This document shows positions 8,356 through 14,879 of a DNA stretch of 28,972 nucleotides, piece after piece. How positions within the stretch are numbered: position 1 is the first letter of the stretch; each line of letters opens with the position of its first letter. The notes beneath the pieces are model-generated. The model did not search any database. It worked only from the letters and a program-made list of their open reading frames with translations, and was not told the origin of the DNA. This stretch comes from Bacillota bacterium. Lineage in GTDB: Bacteria; Bacillota; Clostridia; Lachnospirales; Lachnospiraceae. The position numbers were made by a program, and so were the translations under genes. The stretch spans positions 1-28,972 of the forward strand of contig JAEZZO010000023.1 of the NCBI GenBank assembly GCA_023418475.1. Reading direction: 5' to 3'.

Positions 8356-8847
8356 CTATTCTTTATATATAAAATGCTTTACGCCTTGAAATCCTTCTGT
8401 TATTAACCTTTTTGCATCGACTGGGTATAATTCAATGTCAGATATACGATTAATATCAATCCATGAAAATTCAAGCTTAAATGAGCCGTCTTCCAGCTGC
8501 TCTGTTCCCCAGAACTCTCCTTCCAGAGGAATACATTTATCATCGGATAATTTTATTTTATAATATAAACATATTTGATGGCATGGCTTATTCCCTGATG
8601 GCCAGGGAAAAAATATTTCTCCTACCCACTGTAAAGAATCGACTATTATATTCGCATTTATTTCTTCCCTAAACTCACGAATTAAGGTTTCTTCATTCGT
8701 TTCTCCTAACTCCACATGACCACCGGGTAAAGCATATCCTGTATCGTTTATTGATCTTTGTAATAATATTCTGTTATTATGTATTAATAACCCTGCAACC
8801 CGGTAGCTAAATACATATTCATCCGTTTTAAAGATAATATCCCGCAC
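8356..8847 (-). CDS. Nudix hydrolase (163 aa)
   Basis: The Nudix box GGHVELGETNEETLIREFREE matches GX5EX7REUXEE, with Asn in place of the last conserved Gly. Nudix enzymes hydrolyse nucleoside diphosphates linked to other moieties, often oxidised nucleotides or sugar nucleotides; the substrate is unknown. I take the GTG at 8847 as start because a perfect GGAGG lies 6 nt before it. The upstream in-frame ATG (8868) has no ribosome site. It sits 24 nt behind the histidine phosphatase gene in the same direction. Confidence 0.85.
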   Translation of the reverse strand: MRDIIFKTDEYVFSYRVAGLLIHNNRILLQRSINDTGYALPGGHVELGETNEETLIREFREEINANIIVDSLQWVGEIFFPWPSGNKPCHQICLYYKIKLSDDKCIPLEGEFWGTEQLEDGSFKLEFSWIDINRISDIELYPVDAKRLITEGFQGVKHFIYKE

Positions 8848-8871
8848 TTTATACCTCCAGTTTATCATTCA

Positions 8872-9480
8872 CTATTTTATATAGGACATATCACTTAATT
8901 TTCTTATTTTGTGCTTTTTATCCTGCCCTTGGTTAAAAAATGATACTCCCCCGGCCATGCCGAACAAATCACAGTGATTAAGCATTTCCGGTTCTATCCC
9001 GAGCCACATAGCATTTAAGATACTTAACGTGTCTCCGTGGGATACAATGATAATATTTTCTTCAGCCTTGTCCATTATTTCATCATAAAATGGTTTCAGC
9101 CTATTCCAGACATCCCGTCTTGATTCCGCATCATCAAGACATCTATCATCAATCTTCATTTCCCGTGCTATCTGATTATTGTGCAGCCACTCCACGCTTT
9201 TTCCTACCGCACTTCCCAGATTACGTTCTCTAAGGGCTTTCAAAAGTACAGGTTCTATTTTCAAATGTTTTGCAACAATACTAGCGGTTTGCTTTGCTCT
9301 TAATAAATCCGACGAATACATAACCCATTTTTTATCCGGTATCTCATTTGCCAAATTACTTCCTATCCGCTCCGCCTGTTTCTTCCCAAAATCCGTCAAA
9401 TCCCAATCTGTCCATGAACCAATCATTCCGTTTGTATGATGGACTGACTGTGTATGTTGAATTGTAATAATGTTTTTCAT
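8872..9480 (-). CDS. Histidine phosphatase superfamily protein (202 aa)
   Basis: The fold signature is present: an N-terminal strand with the catalytic His (ITIQHTQSVHHTNGMIGS), the DWDLTDFGKKQAERIG segment, SSDLLRAKQTASIVAKHL, RERNLG and the second catalytic His in IIVSHGDTLSIL. The usual RHG triad is replaced by QHT, so the phosphate-binding arginine beside the nucleophilic histidine is missing. I believe a Firmicutes subgroup shares this change, but I cannot check. The downstream SSDLLRAKQT arginine and the late SHG are intact, so activity is possible. The gene starts after GGAGGG and is 38 nt behind the GrpB gene. Confidence 0.82.
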   Translation of the reverse strand: MKNIITIQHTQSVHHTNGMIGSWTDWDLTDFGKKQAERIGSNLANEIPDKKWVMYSSDLLRAKQTASIVAKHLKIEPVLLKALRERNLGSAVGKSVEWLHNNQIAREMKIDDRCLDDAESRRDVWNRLKPFYDEIMDKAEENIIIVSHGDTLSILNAMWLGIEPEMLNHCDLFGMAGGVSFFNQGQDKKHKIRKLSDMSYIK

Positions 9481-9518
9481 AAACCCTCCATATTAATCAC
9501 ATATCATATTCATCTATA

Positions 9519-10028
9519 TTAGCATAGACCACACTTCTTATATATTTCCAGAATGACCGGCTGTTTTCCTTCTATGTAGGAATCAATATCATACGGATAT
9601 TTCAAAGCCATTTCCTTTTTAATAGTACTATATTTTTCTCTTTCTTCATTATTTAGCCGTAAATAATCCCTGAAGGTTATATGCCGATGTAACTCTTCAT
9701 TTTCTTTATTACATACATACAAATGATGTTTCATTAAATGTGGCTTGTTTTCATATCGAAATGCTTCCCTGCCGGGTATACCTAAGTCACCCTCATAAAG
9801 ATATCCCTCTGCCTCCAATACCTGTTTGATTTCTTCAAAATTATTGTCAATCACAATATCAATATCAATAATCGGTTTAGCTGCCAGCCCATGAACTGAT
9901 GTACTTCCTACATGCTCTATAGATATTATTTTCCTTGTTAATACATCCAGCAGTTTATTTGATATTCGCTCAAATTCATTCTTCCATTCAGGATTATAAT
10001 CCTCTACTATCACATGTTTTGTGTTCAT
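9519..10028 (-). CDS. GrpB/UPF0157 nucleotidyltransferase-fold protein (169 aa)
   Basis: It begins with VEDYNPEWKNEFERI and contains SIEHVGSTSVHGLAAKPIIDIDI, the hallmark of the GrpB family: a GS pair followed by a D-x-D of the nucleotidyltransferase fold. HHLYVCNKENEELHRHITFRDYL and the NNEEREKYSTIKKEMA tail are also typical. The family's reaction is poorly defined; members are found as cargo in accessory regions. The start follows GGAGGG. Full length for the family. Confidence 0.88.
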   Translation of the reverse strand: MNTKHVIVEDYNPEWKNEFERISNKLLDVLTRKIISIEHVGSTSVHGLAAKPIIDIDIVIDNNFEEIKQVLEAEGYLYEGDLGIPGREAFRYENKPHLMKHHLYVCNKENEELHRHITFRDYLRLNNEEREKYSTIKKEMALKYPYDIDSYIEGKQPVILEIYKKCGLC

Positions 10029-10091
10029 TTTTATCTACCCTCCAATTTCTGATTTTAATATTTAGACTTTAAACATTTCATATAAATCTTG

Positions 10092-10112
10092 GAATTTATT
10101 CAAGATAAATTC
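10092..10112 (-). repeat. AT-rich hairpin after the GNAT gene
   Basis: GAATTTAT (10092-10099) pairs with ATAAATTC (10105-10112) with a 5-nt loop, ending 2 nt from the GNAT stop codon. There is no T-run, so it is not a clear terminator; the GrpB gene downstream may still be co-transcribed. Confidence 0.35.
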
Positions 10113-10114
10113 TA

Positions 10115-10600
10115 TCAAAACCATTTACAAGGAATACTTAAAAAAATATCTTTATTAGGCTTAAAACCTAACTTTTCATAAAATCCTTCTGCTGTTTCTG
10201 TTTCCACCAACCACTCTGAGTCCGGGAAATATTCTCTACATCTTCTCACCAACTCTTTTCCAATCCCCTGATTCTGAAACTCTGGCATAACAGCCAAATC
10301 ATATATTATAGACCTAAACATCCTGTCGCTAAGAACCCTCACACACCCAACCAATTTATTACCTGCCCATGCAGAAATGACGATTGTTGAATTTATAAAA
10401 GGTACATTAAAATTCTCCAACATAATTGGTGTTATTACTCCGTCGGACCATCCTACCGCCATAAACAAAGCATGTAACCCTTCACAGGGTAAATCTTTTC
10501 TTGTATCGTATAATATTTGCATAAGCACCTCATAACTTGATATATTCAACCAATTACTCCTCTTGCTATTCTGATTTATGTGGACTACTTGATACTTCAA
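10115..10600 (-). CDS. GNAT acetyltransferase (161 aa, TTG start)
   Basis: The conserved GNAT part runs from about residue 45: LFMAVGWSDG, then IVISAWAGNKLVGCVRVLSD, IIYDLAVMPEFQNQGIGKELV (motif A, Q-N-Q-G-I-G-K) and FYEKLGFKP (motif B). Length is normal if the start is the TTG at 10600, which has only a weak ribosome site. An internal ATG at residue 27, with GAGG 5 nt before it, is an alternative and would leave the GNAT core intact. The TTG lies 9 nt after the stop of a decayed frame (10610-10786). It is the first intact gene of the minus-strand cluster down to 7327. Confidence 0.78.
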   Translation of the reverse strand: MKYQVVHINQNSKRSNWLNISSYEVLMQILYDTRKDLPCEGLHALFMAVGWSDGVITPIMLENFNVPFINSTIVISAWAGNKLVGCVRVLSDRMFRSIIYDLAVMPEFQNQGIGKELVRRCREYFPDSEWLVETETAEGFYEKLGFKPNKDIFLSIPCKWF

Positions 10601-10609
10601 TACCAGAAA

Positions 10610-10786
10610 CTATGCTTCCACCAATAAAAATCGAATCGCCAGTTCTACTTTCTCCTCTGTTAACCCGACTGCAGAATCCGTTCTAATCTGATACTATGCT
10701 ATCTGATGCGTTCCATTCTAAAAATTCGAGTTCATTCCCCCCCTAACTAATCCATCAACAATAGCTTCATTTTTATAGCAAAAACA
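10610..10786 (-). pseudogene. Decayed gene piece, two frames
   Basis: Two adjoining minus-strand frames read as protein. Piece one (10786-10683) includes NEAIVDGLVRGGNELEFLEW and ends in a TAG. Piece two (10693-10610) reads YQIRTDSAVGLTEEKVELAI and ends RFLLVEA before a TAG. The switch near 10683-10693 looks like a frameshift. The family is not recognised. It ends 9 nt before the GNAT start, so the GNAT may once have been its operon partner. Confidence 0.4.
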
Positions 10787-10794
10787 TCAAAGAG

Positions 10795-10839
10795 TAAATA
10801 AAAAGAAAGAGTACAACCGTCCAAAGTATCACTCTTTCT
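10795..10839 (-). terminator. Rho-independent terminator (minus strand)
   Basis: On the minus strand AGAAAGAGT (10839-10831) pairs with ACTCTTTCT (10812-10804), 9 bp, loop 18 nt, followed by TTTTATTTACT. It ends the transcript carrying the 62-aa frame. Confidence 0.6.
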
Positions 10840-11027
10840 CATCCAGCCATTTCCCCAGTGGGGTTCATGGTATACCTTTCTGCGAGGTATATACATATGA
10901 TAAGAGTATTTGGAATTTTATGCAAGCTAAAATTCAATAAATCTTTTAACATACGATACTTTTCGTTAAATGGTCTGTTCTCCTGGTATAGTCGTTTTGA
11001 CTTTGCTTTCGAAATGTCCAATTGCAT
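10839..11027 (-). CDS. Short ORF of unknown function or relic (62 aa)
   Basis: It encodes a basic N-terminal half (MQLDISKAKSKRLYQENRPF) followed by a hydrophobic stretch LIICIYLAERYTMNP. No family is recognised and no clear ribosome site precedes the ATG. Its stop codon overlaps the stem of a rho-independent terminator (10798-10839) on the same strand, the best sign that a transcribed gene ended here. It may be the 3' end of a shortened gene. Confidence 0.3.
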   Translation of the reverse strand: MQLDISKAKSKRLYQENRPFNEKYRMLKDLLNFSLHKIPNTLIICIYLAERYTMNPTGEMAG

Positions 11028-11147
11028 TTGAAATATCGGTCTTTAAAGAATCATTAATAATGACCCCTTTGATGCATTTTGTGTCTCATCATTTGACTTC
11101 CTATATTTAGAAATGTATAATATCCTAAAACAAATAAGGTGAATTTA

Positions 11148-11353
11148 ATGCAAAACATTTTAGAAGCAATACAACACGAGGAAGACTGTTTCCCAAAAAC
11201 TTTACAAATTTTGAAGAATGCAAATATGGTATCCTATTTTATAATACCATGACGCCGGATTCTTACGATAGTAACCATACCGTTATCTACAAAGAAATGA
11301 TCACCTATTTAAACCTTGTACTTCAGGAGATAACTTCGTTTTATCTCAAATGA
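11148..11353 (+). pseudogene. Frameshifted gene fragment
   Basis: An ATG at 11148 after AAGGTG opens a frame MQNILEAIQHEEDCFP that stops at 11252. The better-looking continuation is in another frame (KNFTNFEECKYGILFYNTMT and PDSYDSNHTVIYKEM), ending at a TGA at 11351-11353. The crossover lies around 11190-11200, where both frames read F-P-K. The whole would be about 68 residues, so it is also truncated. It might be the N-terminal part of a GNAT-like protein, but I am not sure. The promoter and T-box that follow begin only 37 nt after its end. Confidence 0.45.
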
Positions 11354-11389
11354 TCTGGAGCAAACCTATGATAAGAATTATATATTTCA

Positions 11390-11418
11390 TTGACATCATT
11401 TGGTATTAAAGTTATAAT
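11390..11418 (+). promoter_or_regulatory. Perfect-consensus sigma-A promoter for the T-box leader
   Basis: TTGACA (11390-11395) and TATAAT (11413-11418) are separated by exactly 17 bp. Transcription should begin near 11425, 10 nt before the first T-box helix, so this promoter drives the leader and the methyltransferase. Confidence 0.88.
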
Positions 11419-11430
11419 TTCAAAAAAGAA

Positions 11431-11706
11431 TAAAGGCTATGAAGAGAGATAGTAAACATTTTTGATATTACAGAGAGAAGTTGTTTGGCGAAAAACTTTA
11501 TTGATGGAATGTTGAACCAGTCTCGGAGCTGCGTACCGACTACATTGTATAGGCTACGCTGGGAACGCCCATTATCGCGTCAGAGTATCGAATGTATATT
11601 TCCGTACTTGTTGAGGTATGCATCGTGAGATGTAGATAAATTAAGGTGGTAACACGAAGCTTAATGCTCTCGTCCTTGAACTATTCGTAGAGGAGGGAGC
11701 TTTTTT
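11431..11706 (+). ncRNA. T-box riboswitch, specifier CCA (proline)
   Basis: Stem I is complete. The base helix is GGCT (11435-11438)/AGCT (11527-11530), with a K-turn (ATGA against GGA), a lower helix GAGA/TCTC (11521-11524), loop E AGTA (11451-11454)/GAA (11514-11516) and an upper helix AACATT (11455-11460)/AATGTT (11508-11513). The distal part has AGAGAG and an apical hairpin AAGTT/AACTT. The triplet after GAA is CCA (11517-11519), then a purine: a Pro codon. The T-box AAGGTGGTAACACG (11643-11656) lies in an antiterminator with arms ATTAAG (11640-11645)/CTTAAT (11660-11665). Its bulge TGGT pairs with a tRNA 3' end having discriminator A, as in tRNA-Pro. The terminator pairs 11666-11676 with 11691-11700 (one bulge), followed by TTTTTT. 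An off-by-one reading would give ACC (Thr). Confidence 0.9.
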
Positions 11707-11748
11707 ATTACACAATAATACCACAAATTATCAAATGGAGGATAGAAT

Positions 11749-12462
11749 ATGCGAAACCATATTGTAAAAAGTTATGAAAATTCCAAGGAAGAAGACCGTC
11801 TTACTACAAATAATGCAAGGAAGATTGAATTCCTTACAACAACCAGAATTTTTGATGAATTGTTTACCAACAACTTGAAAATTTTAGATTGCGCGGCCGG
11901 AACCGGAACATATGCATTCCATTTGGCTGATAGGGGCCATGAGGTTACAGCAACTGATATTACACCCATGCATATCGATATTATCAAACAGAAATTGAAA
12001 TTTAAGAACTATTACATGAACACTTCAATTTTAGACGCCATTGATATGCATATCTTTGAAGACGAGTCATTCGATGTCGTACTTAATATGGGACCATTCT
12101 ATCACTTGATTACCGAAGAACAACGGAAACAGTGTTTATTCGAATCACTCCGCGTTCTTAAAAAGGGAGGTATATTGGCAGTAGCATATATACCGAGATA
12201 TTATGTGTTTCAATACGTGGCATTAAGCGACAGAAAATATCTGGATATCAGTTTAGCAGAGCAATTGATTAATACCGGAGTCTTAACACATGATGACCCC
12301 AATTGTTTCTGGACGGATACCTATTACTCAACTCCTGATGAGATGGAGGCTCTTTTTAAGAAAAGTAAACTGGAAGTCACCGAGCATTTTGCACAAGATG
12401 GAATTTCACCGTTTCTCAAGGATAAGGTGGATACACTAGATACCAAGGAATTTAAGATTTAG
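11749..12462 (+). CDS. Class I SAM-dependent methyltransferase, cut short by an in-frame amber codon (237 aa)
   Basis: Motif I is KILDCAAGTGTYAFHLADRG, followed by EVTATDITPMHI and the core DVVLNMGPFYHLI, LRVLKKGGILAVAYIP. The start is an ATG with GGAGG 9 nt upstream. The frame stops at TAG (12460-12462) after TKEFKI, yet the same frame stays open for 28 more codons to a TGA at 12547-12549. That extension reads CDYHYRVCREKSILGASNHV and VVIVGQKLF. From memory, related proteins end EFKxWxDYHYxTCREKSILGYSNH, so the TAG replaces a TGG tryptophan. Either the gene is recently inactivated or C-terminally trimmed, or the base is a sequencing error. The catalytic core precedes the stop. It is controlled by the T-box leader at 11431-11706. 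Substrate unknown. Confidence 0.85.
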   Translation: MRNHIVKSYENSKEEDRLTTNNARKIEFLTTTRIFDELFTNNLKILDCAAGTGTYAFHLADRGHEVTATDITPMHIDIIKQKLKFKNYYMNTSILDAIDMHIFEDESFDVVLNMGPFYHLITEEQRKQCLFESLRVLKKGGILAVAYIPRYYVFQYVALSDRKYLDISLAEQLINTGVLTHDDPNCFWTDTYYSTPDEMEALFKKSKLEVTEHFAQDGISPFLKDKVDTLDTKEFKI

Positions 12463-12735
12463 TGTGATTATCACTATCGTGTCTGCCGGGAGAAATCAAT
12501 TCTCGGAGCCAGTAATCATGTGGTTATAGTGGGGCAAAAATTATTCTGAACATCATCCCCAATAATCCCATGCTGTTAAATCAAAGCATCAATTTTATTA
12601 GAACCTAAGTCATATTTAGCTCTTATCATTTCTAGCAAAAATCGCAAGAATGGCAAAGACTCATGGTATCAAATGATTTATAATAACCTTACCACATGTG
12701 GAAATGAAAATAAGCAATCATAGGAGGTGATGAGA

Positions 12736-13689
12736 ATGCTAAACAAAAAAGGTACAAATTGCGTTACGGATAATACAAACCCTGTTATTGTCGAAGCCTT
12801 AATATTTATAGACGCTAATCTTTGCGTGCCCCTAGATTTAGATTATATTTCAAAGCACGCCGGATATTCAAAGTTCTATTTTGCAAGAGTTTTCAAGCAG
12901 TACATCGGCTTATCTATTATGGAATATGTGAAGCGAAGAAAACTGACCTTTGCATCAACAGATTTGCTGAATGGGAATAAGATAATCGATGTTGCATTAA
13001 AGTACTGCTATGATTCCCCCAGCGGGTTTACTAAAGCATTTACGAAAGAATTCGGCTTCTCTCCGTCCATGTTGAAAACAATGCAACTACATTTTTCAGT
13101 GTTAGGAGGAAATTTTCATATGAGCCACATTTTCTTAGAAAAATCAGATATTCATGCATCCAAAGAGGAATTATTCGCAGCATTGCTTAAGTTAATTACG
13201 GAAAACAGCTCCGATTATAATGTTTCGTTAATAGAAAAAACATATGTATTTGCTTGTGAAGCTTACAAAGGGTTAACTAGATACTCCGGTGATGAATATA
13301 TTACCCATCCCATAAATGTCGCTATCATCTTAGCCTTTTTGGAATCACCTGAAGATGTCATCATATCCGGAATGATGTGTGATATTTTTGCAAAGACAAT
13401 TATTACTGCCGACATAGTTGAAAGAGAGTTTTCCCATGATATCAAGAACCTTTTATTAAAGCTGCATAAGTTCGATAAACTCTCACTAGCTGATATTGAT
13501 GATGAAGACGTATTAACCATAAAATTAGCCGAACGCCTTCATAATATGAGGACTGTTGAATTTATGGACAAATCCGTACAGCAAATTAAGGCAAAAGAAA
13601 CTCTTGAATTTTTTGTTCCCTTCGCCGCCAAACTGGGGAACGCTAAACTAACGGAGGAACTGAACGATTTAGCATTGAAATTTGCCTAG
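12736..13689 (+). CDS. AraC DNA-binding domain fused to a degenerate RelA/SpoT-like HD domain (317 aa)
   Basis: Residues 15-115 form an AraC double helix-turn-helix (LDYISKHAGYSKFYFARVFK; VALKYCYDSPSGFTKAF; FGFSPS). Residues 165-317 match the RelA/SpoT hydrolase (HD_4) domain in order: YVFACEAYKGLTRYSGDEYITHP, the AIILAFLESPEDVIISGMM helix, VEREFSHDIKNLLLKLHKFDKL, IKLAERLHNMRT and AKETLEFFVPFAAKLG. By eye against streptococcal Rel, the metal site keeps the first His (191) and Asp216, but His77 is Cys215, catalytic Glu81-Asp82 are Ala219-Lys220, and Asp144 is Glu266. Arg182 and Asn270, which contact the nucleotide in Rel, remain. Hydrolysis therefore looks lost while binding may persist. The start 12736 follows AGGAGGTGA; the earlier GTG and ATG overlap that site. 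A second ribosome site lies inside at 13104-13122. Confidence 0.85.
   Translation: MLNKKGTNCVTDNTNPVIVEALIFIDANLCVPLDLDYISKHAGYSKFYFARVFKQYIGLSIMEYVKRRKLTFASTDLLNGNKIIDVALKYCYDSPSGFTKAFTKEFGFSPSMLKTMQLHFSVLGGNFHMSHIFLEKSDIHASKEELFAALLKLITENSSDYNVSLIEKTYVFACEAYKGLTRYSGDEYITHPINVAIILAFLESPEDVIISGMMCDIFAKTIITADIVEREFSHDIKNLLLKLHKFDKLSLADIDDEDVLTIKLAERLHNMRTVEFMDKSVQQIKAKETLEFFVPFAAKLGNAKLTEELNDLALKFA
13104..13122 (+). promoter_or_regulatory. Internal ribosome binding site at the domain boundary of the AraC-HD gene
   Basis: AGGAGG (13104-13109) lies 10 nt before an in-frame ATG (13120-13122), codon 129, exactly between the DNA-binding module and the HD module. Its sequence is read in frame as Gly-Gly-Asn. 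It could start a separate 189-residue HD protein, or be the scar of two fused genes. Confidence 0.5.
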
Positions 13690-13697
13690 TATTAATG

Positions 13698-13740
13698 GAT
13701 GGAGGATGGAATTTTTGCTCCCTCCTCCATCTTCTTTATC
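13698..13740 (+). terminator. Terminator after the AraC-HD gene
   Basis: GATGGAGGA (13698-13706) pairs perfectly with TCCTCCATC (13723-13731), loop 16 nt, followed by TTCTTTATC. It lies 8 nt after the stop codon. Confidence 0.6.
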
Positions 13741-13773
13741 GCTTTAATCTGTCTATATCCCAGGAAGTCTTAT

Positions 13774-14051
13774 CTATGCAGATAACTCTATACCGAGCAT
13801 AGGCACATAGCCACCTTTTTCACTGCTTCAATCATTCGTTTTAACACTTCCATCGGTTTATTCATATTCCTCAATCCGACCTGAATAATTGCTATGTCAT
13901 TATGCTTCTTCGCATCATATTGATATAGGTCTGATTCAGTGAACTCAGCCTTGTAATCAGTATGAGCTAATCTCTGCCTAGCCTTATCAATAAAATATTC
14001 ATTATCAACACCTGTGTAACTGCTTCCCTCCGTTACCTTTGACAGGCTGGA
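13774..14051 (-). pseudogene. 3' relic of a class I methyltransferase
   Basis: On the minus strand a frame from 14051 reads SSLSKVTEGSSYTGVDNEYF, FIDKARQRLAHTDYKAEF, TESDLYQYDAKKHNDIAIIQ and VGLRNMNKPMEVLKRMIEAV, then leaves the expected sequence after VKK and stops at 13788. Shifting frame in the A-run gives KKGGYVPMLGIELSA and a stop at 13774. TYTGVD-type strand 2, the IAIIQVGL core strand and the V-K-K-G-G turn identify a SAM methyltransferase missing its N-terminal motif I. It lies 17 nt downstream of a GNAT gene on the same strand. It accounts for most of the gap between 13740 and 14068. Confidence 0.65.
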
Positions 14052-14068
14052 TTAAACTGCTATGGTTA

Positions 14069-14524
14069 CTATAGTTTTAATATCATACCTTTTTTTCCTT
14101 CTTGAAATCCATATTTCTCATATAATGGCTTTCCCATTTTAGATTCTTGTAACGAAAAAATATGATATCCTTTGATCAGTGATGTTTTAATAAGCCTGTC
14201 TAAAATAGTTTCGGCAATCCCTTGTCGTCTGTATCTCTCATCAACATACATACTTGTAATATAGGCATTTTTCCCCAACGGGTTATATATGGATGGAACT
14301 GAATTATAATAAAATATGATTCCGGTACCAATAACGGATGAATTAACTTCTGCCAATATAATATAGCATTGTTTTTCAAAAAGAGCTTTTTCGAAATATA
14401 AGTATAGATTGCTTCTTAATGTTTCGTAGTTATCATCTGTAATTGAAATATGGATAAAATCAAGTCTACTTTCCACTAAAAAGTCTATGTCTTCTATTAC
14501 TGCATTTCTATATGTAACCTCCAT
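14069..14524 (-). CDS. GNAT acetyltransferase (151 aa)
   Basis: It starts MEVTYRNAVIEDIDFLVESR and carries AYITSMYVDERYRRQGIAETILDRLI, a textbook motif A (R-R-Q-G-I-A), and MGKPLYEKYGFQEGKKGMIL as motif B. Substrate unknown; the small size and the wide acceptor class prevent a closer call. GGAGGAAGG precedes the ATG. It is upstream of the methyltransferase relic (13774-14051) on the same strand, possibly once co-transcribed. Confidence 0.88.
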   Translation of the reverse strand: MEVTYRNAVIEDIDFLVESRLDFIHISITDDNYETLRSNLYLYFEKALFEKQCYIILAEVNSSVIGTGIIFYYNSVPSIYNPLGKNAYITSMYVDERYRRQGIAETILDRLIKTSLIKGYHIFSLQESKMGKPLYEKYGFQEGKKGMILKL

Positions 14525-14777
14525 TCATTCCTTCCTCCACCATTATCATTGTTTTTATTTATTTTTATTGGCCTATTACCTTCGCTGTCCAGACCTTTCG
14601 TGTCGGTATTTTCTGCTTCCCCTTAAACCAATCCGAAATTATTGATAGCTTCGTTTACTTACTTTTTACTATATATAGGTATATTGTATATCTACTCTTT
14701 TAACCATTGTAGTTATAAATAGCTACGTTATCTAGCCTTTCTCTTTTTAATATCAATTCACTATTACCATTTTTACC
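14525..14777. other. AT-rich spacer without a visible gene
   Basis: I see no reading frame worth calling here. The stretch separates the GNAT gene from the short frame downstream of the HAD hydrolase and may hold the GNAT promoter; no clear -35/-10 pair was found. Confidence 0.4.
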
Positions 14778-14879
14778 CTAAGTTGCATAAGCCTCATTTG
14801 TGTTATCCTCCAGGAACAGTTTCAAATAAGTATCCATATTAGAAGCTTTCTTTGCAGTAATAAATTTATCCAATTTCAT
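14778..14879 (-). CDS. Short ORF overlapping the HAD gene stop (33 aa)
   Basis: The ATG (14879-14877) overlaps the TGA of the HAD hydrolase gene in an ATGA junction, the arrangement of translationally coupled genes. The peptide begins MKLDKFITAKKASNMDTYLK and ends DNTNEAYAT. No family is recognised. It may be a genuine small protein, or the 5' remnant of a longer gene that followed the HAD gene. Confidence 0.35.
   Translation of the reverse strand: MKLDKFITAKKASNMDTYLKLFLEDNTNEAYAT

Noticed and set aside
11501..11512. TGG (tryptophan) as T-box specifier at 11505-11507
   Set aside because: It would lie above the AACATT/AATGTT helix, not in the loop opposite AGTA; the geometry places CCA at 11517-11519 as specifier.
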